A stretch of 64,000 nt of DNA from G020354785 sp964461435 (GTDB lineage Bacteria; Bacteroidota; Bacteroidia; Bacteroidales; UBA10428), in assembly GCA_964461435.1 (NCBI GenBank), contig CAYWUI010000012.1:9371-73370 (forward strand), written 5' to 3'. The notes beneath the pieces were generated by a model. It was not told the DNA's origin. It did no database searches and saw nothing but the letters and a program-made list of their open reading frames with translations. The position numbers and the translations under genes are program-made. The stretch's first letter is position 1. Every line of letters starts with the position of its first letter. Shown here piece by piece: positions 1 to 8,132 of this stretch.

Positions 1-153
1 CTTATTTTAAGATTTCAGGTTAACAAATTTAAGTGAATATGAAGCCATTATCAAAATAAATTGCTTAATAATTGTCAAAATTTCCTCTATATTGCCCTCC
101 CTGAAAATAAAACAGTTCGGTATCAGAAAAAGCATTCCTTGCGTTGGCTTTTT

Positions 154-771
154 TTACCTTTTAAAAATCAGGGTTTTTGCCTTTTCCAGTTCCTGTTCAA
201 TGATGGTGTGTGGCCTGTCGGGGAATATGTCAAGCTCAAGGTTTGCCCCCATTCTTTTAAGCTGCAGCTGGGTTTCAAAAGAACGGCTCAACGGTATGTG
301 AGGATCATTGTTGCCGTTACTCAGGTAAATACTGGTTCCGTTAAAATGGCCTTTGTAGTTTTCAAGTTGGAGTTCGCTGCCAATCAATCCGCCTGTAAAA
401 GATACTACACCGCCGTACCTGCGGGCAAAGCGTGCAGCAACCTCTGCCGTGAGACAGGCTCCCTGAGAAAATCCCATGAGGTATATATTGTCCGCAGGAA
501 GGTTTTCTTGTATATTTTGAAGAAGCTTATGTAAAATATCAATTGCACTGCTCAGCCATGGTTCATTCTGCTCAACCGGGGCCATAAAACTGTATGGATA
601 CCATATGTAATTAGTAGCTTGCGGGGCCGCAATATACCATGTCTCATCCGTGAAAATGGCTGCCAATGAAAGAATATCATGAGCTGTTGCTCCCCTGCCG
701 TGTACAAGTATCAAAGCATTCTTTGCTTTATTTAACGGACTGCCTTTCTCTATGATATTATAGGAGTGCAT
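154..771 (-). CDS. Alpha/beta-hydrolase carboxylesterase (MhqD-like phospholipase/carboxylesterase family)
   Basis: A 205-residue cytosolic serine hydrolase of the phospholipase/carboxylesterase family. The nucleophile elbow GFSQGA puts Ser at residue 102; the other triad members are probably Asp156 (NGNNDPHIP) and His188 (PDRPHT). An oxyanion-type HGRGA lies at residues 24-28. There is no signal peptide. Its ATG shares one base with the TAA stop of the upstream dioxygenase, so the two are translationally coupled. The same pairing, a glyoxalase-fold dioxygenase plus this esterase, occurs in the Bacillus mhqED quinone-resistance genes. From that I infer a role in detoxifying quinones or electrophiles; the actual substrate cannot be read from sequence. 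Confidence 0.85.
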   Translation of the reverse strand: MHSYNIIEKGSPLNKAKNALILVHGRGATAHDILSLAAIFTDETWYIAAPQATNYIWYPYSFMAPVEQNEPWLSSAIDILHKLLQNIQENLPADNIYLMGFSQGACLTAEVAARFARRYGGVVSFTGGLIGSELQLENYKGHFNGTSIYLSNGNNDPHIPLSRSFETQLQLKRMGANLELDIFPDRPHTIIEQELEKAKTLIFKR

Positions 772-1727
772 TAATTGCTGAATATATCAATTTTCATTGA
801 AATTGTTACAAGCCCTTTTTCAATATCTTCCCTGTTCTGTTCTTCCCATGGGGGCAATTTAAGCGTTTCGCCTAAATGTTCGGGTTCTTCATCAATGGCA
901 AATCCGGGTGGTATTGTGGCTACTTCAAATAATATACCACCGGGTTCGCGGAAGTAGATTGAATGAAAATACTGCCTGTCTATAACGAGAGTTGGGTTAA
1001 ATCCGCCGCCAATGAGTCTTTCACGCACTTCCATCTGGTCTGCATTATCTGGTGTGGCAAAAGCCACATGATGGACCGTCCCGCTGCCGCCAAGTCCCCA
1101 TTTACTATTGTGATGACTCAGTATATCCACTATACCACCTGCTTTGCCGTAAGGTGAAAAGCGAAGCCTGCTGCCTGCCTCTGTAATAAGTTTGTGGTCC
1201 ATTAGTCCGGTTAGCAATTGTGCAGTTCTGTCATGACTCTCTTCTGTGAGCGTAACTCCGTAGAATCCTTTAATACTATGCTCAGGGGGAATTTGTCCGG
1301 CCCCGAATCCCTCGCGCATATCGGATGTATTGGCTACTAGCTCGATGCCGAGTCCGTCATTATCTTCAAAGTATATAAATGCTTCATCGTCAAATCGCTC
1401 CAGTGGCTTTGTGTAAGATATATTGAATTTATCCAGCCGCTTCATCCAGTAATCAAGTGAACCGGCAGAAATTGAAAATGATGTAACGGTCAGTTGTCCT
1501 TTTCCCTTACGTCCCGGTGTAATTCCAGGGTAAATAAAAAATGTCATGATCGTTCCCGGCGAACCCTGTTCATTACCGTAATATAAATGATATATGTTAG
1601 GAGAATCAAAGTTAACTGTTTTCTTTACCATGCGCATGCCTAATATGCCTGCATAAAAATCGAAATTCTTCTGTGCATCCGAAGCTATTGCAGTCACGTG
1701 ATGCAAACCTGTTATTTTATTGATCAT
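771..1727 (-). CDS. Ring-cleaving dioxygenase of the glyoxalase/VOC superfamily (MhqO/MhqE-like)
   Basis: 318 residues with two vicinal-oxygen-chelate modules. The first begins GLHHVTAIASD (His9/His10 region) and the second has GTVHHVAFATPD followed by a C-terminal GGILFEVATIPPGFAIDE. These histidines and the glutamate of FEVAT match the metal ligands expected of extradiol-type dioxygenases, and the tail EHLGETLKLPPW is typical of the MhqO/MhqE/LinE-like hydroquinone dioxygenases. It is the first gene of a two-gene minus-strand operon with the esterase, overlapping by one base. The likely function is ring cleavage of substituted hydroquinones or catechols. The substrate is inferred only from family and pairing. 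Confidence 0.85.
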   Translation of the reverse strand: MINKITGLHHVTAIASDAQKNFDFYAGILGMRMVKKTVNFDSPNIYHLYYGNEQGSPGTIMTFFIYPGITPGRKGKGQLTVTSFSISAGSLDYWMKRLDKFNISYTKPLERFDDEAFIYFEDNDGLGIELVANTSDMREGFGAGQIPPEHSIKGFYGVTLTEESHDRTAQLLTGLMDHKLITEAGSRLRFSPYGKAGGIVDILSHHNSKWGLGGSGTVHHVAFATPDNADQMEVRERLIGGGFNPTLVIDRQYFHSIYFREPGGILFEVATIPPGFAIDEEPEHLGETLKLPPWEEQNREDIEKGLVTISMKIDIFSN

Positions 1728-1900
1728 ATCTTTTATTTTGTATAGATAACACAGCAGCCAATCGTTTGTTTAAAATGTTTATATGGAAAAAATAAGGAAG
1801 CGATTCAGTGCTTTTATAAAGCACATGTTCTGATATTTGTTATTATCAACACTTCTTTGTCCGGAAAAAATGAGATATATTTATATAATAAAATTTCAAA

Positions 1901-3379
1901 ATGAGGACATTAATACATAATGTGCTTATTATTCTTATAATTTTTTTGCCGGGAGCCAGGCTGGCGGCACAGAATTACAGAACCGTCAATCCGGACAGGA
2001 CAGGTTTTTTTATCAATGAATATAATAGTATTACAAGCCTGAGAATTGACTCGGTTAGTGCTAATGGCGACGATACTATGTATTACCCTATGAAAAATAT
2101 CCAGGAAATGGATTGGGATTGCTTTTCACCTTACGCTCCTTCATGGATTGGAGAAAAAATAATTATTAAAGACAATGATTATAATGTTTTCTTTAACAGG
2201 ATTAATGACAGCATTAAAATAAAAACCTCAGCCGGATTGGGAGAGGAATGGCTGTGCTATATGAGTAAAGACTCATTAAAGATTTACGCCACAGTAACGA
2301 ATCTTGATACACTATCATTTCTGGGTGTCAATGACTCCGTTAAAACAATATCTTTCCAGGCATGTAATAAAGATGATGCCCGGATAGAACACACCATCAA
2401 TGATAAAAAGGTGAAATTGAGCAGGAATCACGGGCTTGTAAAAACCCTTAGCTTTTTTTTCTTTCCTGATCTTGAAGGATATTATTTCTATGATCATCAT
2501 TTACAGGAGTTTAGTCTTTCCGGACTAACAAATCCCAAGATTGGTATAGACAATCTTGCATGGAAAGAAGTATATGATTTTGATGTTGGTGACGAAATTC
2601 ATGTTTATTATGAAGACAATCAATGGGGCACAGGAGGGTATGATCGCACTATTACAATTAAATCTGCTATAAAATATTTGCAAAAGGAATTAAACACTGA
2701 TAGTATAATTTATCTAGTTGAAAGAAAGTGGAGAAAAGAAACACTTTGGAGTGACAGCAGTAAAGTAATTATAAAACATGATACAACCAATTCCATAATA
2801 ACAGATTATCATATTTTTAATAAACTTCCGGGTGAACCTATATTTTTTGAATATGAAGCATACTCTTATTCTATGGGAATAGACCATGGCAGATTGTCAA
2901 AAACAGAACCTTCAAAATACTCATGGATTATGGAATGGGAAGACACATGTTGGTTCATACCAGCTGGTGATGATTGCTGGCCGGATTATACTTATATTGA
3001 AGGATTGGGATGCCCATATTACTGGTGTGAATTCTTGTCCATTGGTGGAGAAATGCAAAATAATCTCGTATACTATAAAAAAGGCGGGGAAACATGGGGG
3101 AATCCCTATGTAATCTCAGATATAGAAGAAAGCAATAATGGGCCTCCTTTTGAGCTTTATCCAAATCCGGTAAATGATATATTGTTTATTAAGACAACAC
3201 AGGAAAACATTCCTTATTCTTTTTCGTTGTGGGATTTATCCGGAAAATTATTATTTGAATCTGCAGTTGAAGAGGCAGACTATTGCCTTACTGATTTTAA
3301 GTTATCTGCCGGATTATATTATTACAGGATCATTAACAAATCAGGACGCATTAAATCAGGAAAGTTAGTATTCGAATAG
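1901..3379 (+). CDS. Secreted protein with T9SS C-terminal sorting domain, function unknown
   Basis: 492 residues. A signal peptide (MRTLIHNVLIILIIFLPGARLAAQ) ends at an AQ cleavage site. The last ~75 residues form a type A T9SS sorting domain: FELYPNPVNDILFIKT, then SLWDLSGKLLFES and GLYYYRIINKSGRIKSGKLVFE. This predicts export across the outer membrane and surface attachment or release. The middle part is aromatic-rich with several cysteines (around CWFIPAGDDCW and GLGCPYYWCEF), and I recognise no enzyme family in it. It stands alone, with a 36-bp gap to the next gene on the same strand. The ATG at 1901 is chosen because it gives a complete signal peptide. Confidence 0.8.
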   Translation: MRTLIHNVLIILIIFLPGARLAAQNYRTVNPDRTGFFINEYNSITSLRIDSVSANGDDTMYYPMKNIQEMDWDCFSPYAPSWIGEKIIIKDNDYNVFFNRINDSIKIKTSAGLGEEWLCYMSKDSLKIYATVTNLDTLSFLGVNDSVKTISFQACNKDDARIEHTINDKKVKLSRNHGLVKTLSFFFFPDLEGYYFYDHHLQEFSLSGLTNPKIGIDNLAWKEVYDFDVGDEIHVYYEDNQWGTGGYDRTITIKSAIKYLQKELNTDSIIYLVERKWRKETLWSDSSKVIIKHDTTNSIITDYHIFNKLPGEPIFFEYEAYSYSMGIDHGRLSKTEPSKYSWIMEWEDTCWFIPAGDDCWPDYTYIEGLGCPYYWCEFLSIGGEMQNNLVYYKKGGETWGNPYVISDIEESNNGPPFELYPNPVNDILFIKTTQENIPYSFSLWDLSGKLLFESAVEEADYCLTDFKLSAGLYYYRIINKSGRIKSGKLVFE

Positions 3380-3448
3380 TATATGAAAAGATAATTTATT
3401 ATAACACTTTTAAATATGGAACATGCACTAACCAATAAAAACAAAAAA

Positions 3449-5062
3449 ATGATACGAATAAAAAATGTTCTTCTAATAATTATAATTTTTCTTTTATATC
3501 AGGATTTGCTGGCTTATCCAGGGAAGGTCGTAAAATCTTTTCCATCGCCGGGGAAATTCTGCACGGGCCTTACCTATGACGGAAGTTATCTCTGGGTAGC
3601 GGATTATAAATCTGACCTTATTTATAAGCTTGATCCGGCATCAGGATCTGTCCTGCATCAAATCTCTTCGCCCGGCTTCTGGCCAATGGGATTGGCCTGG
3701 GACGGGCAGTACCTCTGGAATGTGGACTATAAACAGAAGAACATCTTTAAAATAGATCCACTGGACGGGACCATACTTGCGGTTATCGAAGCACCGTCGG
3801 ATTTTCCCGAAGGATTGGCATGGCATGATAACACCCTGTGGGTTGGTGATGCCATGAATAATACTATTATAAAAATTGACCTGAGCGACGGGACTGCCGT
3901 TAAGGAATTTAACGGACCGGCAAGGTCGGTGAACGGACTTGCCTCGGACGGACAATACCTGTGGAGCAGTGATCGTTACAACGATGAAATATATATGATT
4001 GATCCTGAATCGGGAGAAGTGATAATTATTATTGATTCCCCGGGTTCCTATTCAAGAGGCCTGGCATGGGACGGTAATTACCTGTGGAATACGGACTGCC
4101 AGAATGATTCAATATACCAGATTGTACGTAACGATGACGAGATATACAGGCTGACGGATACGCGGAAGGCACGGATTACATTTACACACCAGGTTAAGGT
4201 ATACGGAAAGGGAAAACTGAAAAATATTGATGTTTTCATTGCAATACCGGGAAATATGCCCCAGCAGAAGATCCTGGATAAATCATTTGCACCTCAGCAG
4301 TACGTATTGGAAAAAGACCGCTGGCAGCAGCAGGTAGCCTCGTTTAATTACAGGGATGTATCATCAAATGAGACAGTACAATCCATCATGATAGCAGATG
4401 CGGAGATTTCTGCAATACGCTATTTTATTTTTCCCGACAAGGTAGGTCCCCTGGGATCGGTACCTGAAGATATCCGTAAACTATACACTGCCAATGGCAG
4501 CAAGTACATGACCGATGATCCGTATATACAGAAACTGGCCCGGGATATTGTTGGTGACGAGACAAATCCCTACCGGATGGCGCGCAGTATATTCGACTAT
4601 GTACGCAATAACCTTGAGTATAAAATGGAGGGAGGCTGGAATGTGGCGCCTGTTGTTTTGCGGCGGGGCACCGGTTCCTGCTCTGAATACGCATTCAGCT
4701 TCATATCATTATGCCGTGCTGCAGGATTGCCGGCAAGGTATGTGGGAGCGCTCGTGGTGCGTGGCGATGATGCCAGCCTGGATGAATATTTCCACCGCTG
4801 GCCCGAGATTTACCTACCTGGTTATGGGTGGATCCCCATTGATCCGCAGGGAGGAGACAAGCCGTCAGCACGTGACCAGGCCATGAGCATAGGCAACCTG
4901 CCAAACCGTTTCCTTATTACTACACAGGGAGGAGGTGATTCAGAATACCTGGGGTGGTATTATAATTGTGATGAGAAGTACCAGTTCGATCCGCAGGTTG
5001 AAGTTAACATAGAAGCATTCGGTGAATGGGAACCTCTTTTAATAACCCCTTCAAAGCAATGA
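3449..5062 (+). CDS. Exported protein with beta-propeller repeats and transglutaminase-like domain
   Basis: About 537 residues from the ATG at 3449. An upstream ATG at 3416 would add 11 polar residues ahead of the signal sequence (MIRIKNVLLIIIIFLLYQDLLAY), so I prefer 3449. Residues ~25-225 are five tandem propeller-like repeats built on GLAWDGQYLWNVDY / IYKIDP, resembling NHL or SMP-30 blades. The C-terminal half is a transglutaminase-like fold: Cys in GTGSCSEYAFSF, His in FHRWPEIYLPG and Asp in WIPIDPQGG form the classical Cys-His-Asp triad. No T9SS tail is present. Likely a periplasmic or surface peptidase-like or protein-modifying enzyme; substrate unknown. Confidence 0.8.
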   Translation: MIRIKNVLLIIIIFLLYQDLLAYPGKVVKSFPSPGKFCTGLTYDGSYLWVADYKSDLIYKLDPASGSVLHQISSPGFWPMGLAWDGQYLWNVDYKQKNIFKIDPLDGTILAVIEAPSDFPEGLAWHDNTLWVGDAMNNTIIKIDLSDGTAVKEFNGPARSVNGLASDGQYLWSSDRYNDEIYMIDPESGEVIIIIDSPGSYSRGLAWDGNYLWNTDCQNDSIYQIVRNDDEIYRLTDTRKARITFTHQVKVYGKGKLKNIDVFIAIPGNMPQQKILDKSFAPQQYVLEKDRWQQQVASFNYRDVSSNETVQSIMIADAEISAIRYFIFPDKVGPLGSVPEDIRKLYTANGSKYMTDDPYIQKLARDIVGDETNPYRMARSIFDYVRNNLEYKMEGGWNVAPVVLRRGTGSCSEYAFSFISLCRAAGLPARYVGALVVRGDDASLDEYFHRWPEIYLPGYGWIPIDPQGGDKPSARDQAMSIGNLPNRFLITTQGGGDSEYLGWYYNCDEKYQFDPQVEVNIEAFGEWEPLLITPSKQ

Positions 5063-5071
5063 TTTAATGTT

Positions 5072-5373
5072 TTAAGCCTTTGCTTTGAATAACAACGAAG
5101 TAATCAATTCAATAAGTAATCCGTATACCATTCCCAGTACAATTGTCCAGATGAACATACCTGCTTTACCAAAGTCGGGGTTCTCAGATGCCATTAGCCC
5201 GCTAAATGCCAATGGGAGGCTAAAGATCAATCCCATAACTAACCCGTGTATGGTCCAATGTCTTAAAGAAATACAGCTTATTCCTATAGCAAATCCTATT
5301 AAGGTCCTGCTTGCTATTATTTGTAAAGCAATTGGTAAAGCCAGTTTTTCGGGGCCACTTGAAGCAAGGGCAT
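5072..5373 (-). pseudogene. Frameshifted small three-helix membrane protein gene
   Basis: Translating the minus strand shows a hydrophobic reading frame with three predicted membrane segments (around ALPIALQIIASRTLIGFAIG, HGLVMGLIFSLPLAFSGLM and GMFIWTIVLGMVYGLLIEL) ending LLFKAKA at the TAA at 5072. That frame has no ATG at its start. An ATG at 5373, preceded by a near-perfect Shine-Dalgarno (AAAGGAGG, 5 nt away), is in another frame and hits a stop after 18 codons. The distance ATG-to-stop is 302 nt, one base short of a 100-codon gene. The frames cross in a C-run and A-run (GGCCCCGAAAAAC), a likely site of a one-base loss. It is either a recently inactivated gene or a sequence error. Family not identified. 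Confidence 0.6.
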
Positions 5374-5457
5374 AATTACCTCCTTTTTAATGGCTTGTGG
5401 TTTACGAATAAAGGGCGTATTATCCCGAAAAACAAAAAATATGATTGTTTTGTAATC

Positions 5458-8037
5458 CTACAATACCATAACCTTTCTTGAGAGTACTTTGCGGTCGGTT
5501 TTTATCTTAATGATATATAATCCTTTTTCCCGGCCTGTCAGATCAACCTGTATGTCATGTTCTGCAGGTGTTAATATACTGCTGAAAGGCATATCAACCA
5601 GGCTGCCGTTTGAGTTATACACCTCGACATTTATAAAGCTTTTCCTGTTCAGCACAAACCGCAGGTGGACCATATCCGTAACCGGATTGGGAAAAGCAAG
5701 CAGGTAATCAATATCGTTGATTACAGTTGAAGGAGTAATATTTGTATAATTATATGCAGTACCTTTTAATTCCCTGCCCGGTGGCAATGTATCGCCTGTA
5801 CTTCCTGCCATATACACTGCTATCCAGTCCGGACGCTCAGGTAAGTTAATCCCTGTTAGAAACTTCTCCTGCCATTCCTGGTCGGTATACCTGTAAAAAT
5901 CATTTGTGACCTCATAGTGGAATGATGAAACGGGACCGGCAAAAGCCATGAGCTGTGAAGGATTCGTGGGATTGGGAGACAGGAATACCCCGTTATTGAT
6001 ATTACCGTTTCCGGCATGCAGCACATGACCTACGACGAATCCATACTCGTCTGTAGGCTGCGTATGTACATCAGCTACGATATAATCCGGGCTTAATCCA
6101 AGGATATTATCGTAAAAGAGATCATTAAACCAGCCGCTGATGGAAGGGCCGGAAGCCATATAATCATTGATCATGGTTTTAAGGAATATGACTTCATCTT
6201 CATCAATGGGTGTCCCTGCCAGTTCTTTCTGCGCTATTGATTTGAAATATTCCATTATTCCGGCATAGCCCCTGTAATAACTTACAATGTTATTATTGCT
6301 GCCAAGCTGGGTACCGTCAAACACTTCCTGGAAGAAATCAGCCGCATTATCGGCGAAAACCTGAAGCCTTTCATATAATGCCGGGTAAGGTTCGATATAT
6401 GTATAGGGGTAGGAGCAGCCCGTACCGCCCGTATATGATTGTTTGCCATAAAGAATATTGTCATGCCTCAGCTCGGCCCATGAAGTCAATTGCGTATTGA
6501 GCTTTTCATGGTGCCAGGCAGTTGTTTGCATGAAATAGGGAAGACTGCCGGATGATCCGGGCGGATTTAACTGCCGGATTGCAGAAAGCCATGTGTTGTA
6601 TAATGACTGCTGCCAGAAATCTTCGTCATAGGCGTCAACCAGGTATTTCAACGAGGAAACCTTATAAGCATACTTAAATTTTTCCATCTCATCCTCCATC
6701 AGGGCCATGGCGTCTTCATTTCCGATCACAGCCATTACATCCAGAGGGTCGGGAAGGCCCCGGTAAACTTTTTTGCCATCATGAATTATCCTGTCATATA
6801 CTACCTCGCTGAATATGTAAGAATCTATCAGGAATTTCTGTCCGAGCAGCTTGAATGATACAGGCAGCTTACCGGGATCAGAGGAATAAGGATCAACAAA
6901 AAAGAAATTGGACATTATCTTTTGCCCGTAATCATCGGATGCATCCAGCGTATCCCTGAACTGTTCATACATACTGTTGTCAAATAGATCTGCCGCCCCT
7001 GCAAGCATACAATCTGTCAATCCCTTTAATTCGTCAGGCGTCAGGTTATCATCGGGACCGACAAGGAATGTTATGATTTTCTCATGCTTATCCAGCAGTT
7101 CCTTTTTGCCGCAGGTATGTAACAATTCATTTAACAGTATCGCCCCCAGCTGCATCCTCCGCAATTCATCCGTTGTCCAGTCCAGTTCCCACGGATTTTC
7201 AGGAGGGGCAGTCATCAGGAAATCTATTCTTCCAAGCCACATCATTGCCCTGAAATAATTTTCAAGAGTCTTTTCTCCTTCAGGTGTATAAATTATCTTA
7301 TTATAGTGGCCCCGGGTTTTAAACTGGCTGAAATCAATTTTGCGTGCCCTTGATTCTGTGAAGAGGGTAGTGAATTTCAATTGTTCATCATCTATGTCCT
7401 GTATAATTTCATTATATTTTTCCGGCGTGTGAAGCTGGGGTGCATAAGTTTCATCAAGCAGCAGTGAGTATGCAACGGACACATACAGGTCAACATCAGC
7501 CAGGGCATCATCAAAACGCGGATCACTGCTGTATTTGCCGTACAAAGCCGGGTAATTGTCATACATCGCCTCCAGCAGCTCCATAAGGTTAGGTTCCAAA
7601 AACTGCCATTCAAGGGTTTGCAGAATAGCGTCGTACGAGTTGTGTAATGTATAAAGTACAAAATCAGAACTTATGAAAAGGGGCAGGTCGTGAAAATAGA
7701 TATTTACGAATGCATCGGCCCAGCATTGGTTTTCCAGGCGCTGCGATACCATGAAATGGTTGTTTGCCAGCAGTCCTTCCTCGGCATCAGTAAGATTATA
7801 TATATTATTTATTGTATCGTACCATGGTATGTCAGAGGGACTGGTAGGATAATTCCGTGTTGCATAATAGACAGTTTTAGGAGGATTGTTTTCCAGTAAC
7901 TGATTGCATGTAAGAGTCTTGTTCTCGTCAAGAAACTGCATATAAGTATCTTTGTCGAAAGTGCTCTGGGCCTGAAGGCTGACACTGGTTAAAATAAGAA
8001 CAGATAGTGTTACCGGTATAGAATATTTTGTTCTCAT
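5458..8037 (-). CDS. Large secreted DUF3160-like protein with T9SS sorting domain
   Basis: 859 residues starting with a signal peptide (MRTKYSIPVTLSVLILTSVSLQAQ). The long central part has the helical, aromatic-rich character of DUF3160 proteins, with motifs such as PLFISSDFVLYTLHNSYDAI and FMVSQRLENQCWADAFVNIY. The C-terminus is a T9SS domain (LLAFPNPVTDMVHLRF ... GLYIIKIKTDRKVLSRKVMVL). The DUF3160 call is by resemblance and the molecular function is unknown. It is a single gene on the minus strand, next to the frameshifted membrane-protein gene, with which it shares no obvious operon structure. Surface location is inferred from the sorting domain. Confidence 0.7.
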   Translation of the reverse strand: MRTKYSIPVTLSVLILTSVSLQAQSTFDKDTYMQFLDENKTLTCNQLLENNPPKTVYYATRNYPTSPSDIPWYDTINNIYNLTDAEEGLLANNHFMVSQRLENQCWADAFVNIYFHDLPLFISSDFVLYTLHNSYDAILQTLEWQFLEPNLMELLEAMYDNYPALYGKYSSDPRFDDALADVDLYVSVAYSLLLDETYAPQLHTPEKYNEIIQDIDDEQLKFTTLFTESRARKIDFSQFKTRGHYNKIIYTPEGEKTLENYFRAMMWLGRIDFLMTAPPENPWELDWTTDELRRMQLGAILLNELLHTCGKKELLDKHEKIITFLVGPDDNLTPDELKGLTDCMLAGAADLFDNSMYEQFRDTLDASDDYGQKIMSNFFFVDPYSSDPGKLPVSFKLLGQKFLIDSYIFSEVVYDRIIHDGKKVYRGLPDPLDVMAVIGNEDAMALMEDEMEKFKYAYKVSSLKYLVDAYDEDFWQQSLYNTWLSAIRQLNPPGSSGSLPYFMQTTAWHHEKLNTQLTSWAELRHDNILYGKQSYTGGTGCSYPYTYIEPYPALYERLQVFADNAADFFQEVFDGTQLGSNNNIVSYYRGYAGIMEYFKSIAQKELAGTPIDEDEVIFLKTMINDYMASGPSISGWFNDLFYDNILGLSPDYIVADVHTQPTDEYGFVVGHVLHAGNGNINNGVFLSPNPTNPSQLMAFAGPVSSFHYEVTNDFYRYTDQEWQEKFLTGINLPERPDWIAVYMAGSTGDTLPPGRELKGTAYNYTNITPSTVINDIDYLLAFPNPVTDMVHLRFVLNRKSFINVEVYNSNGSLVDMPFSSILTPAEHDIQVDLTGREKGLYIIKIKTDRKVLSRKVMVL

Positions 8038-8132
8038 GATTGTGATATAATTTAAGTAAGTTATTAAAAAATTTATTATGAATCAATCTTATGATGCAAT
8101 AGCCATACTAATGGTTGCGCAGGAATTAATTC

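Noticed and set aside
61..534. Plus-strand ORF of 157 codons at the left edge
   Set aside because: It lies opposite the esterase gene, whose catalytic motifs are intact; the plus-strand frame has no domain or signal.
5340..5373. Programmed -1 frameshifting in the small membrane-protein gene
   Set aside because: The G-AAA-AAC heptamer allows only a weak slip and I see no downstream stem-loop; a one-base loss explains the data more simply.
5085..5375. Plus-strand ORF of 96 codons
   Set aside because: It is the antisense of the frameshifted minus-strand membrane-protein gene, which has the better composition and a strong Shine-Dalgarno.
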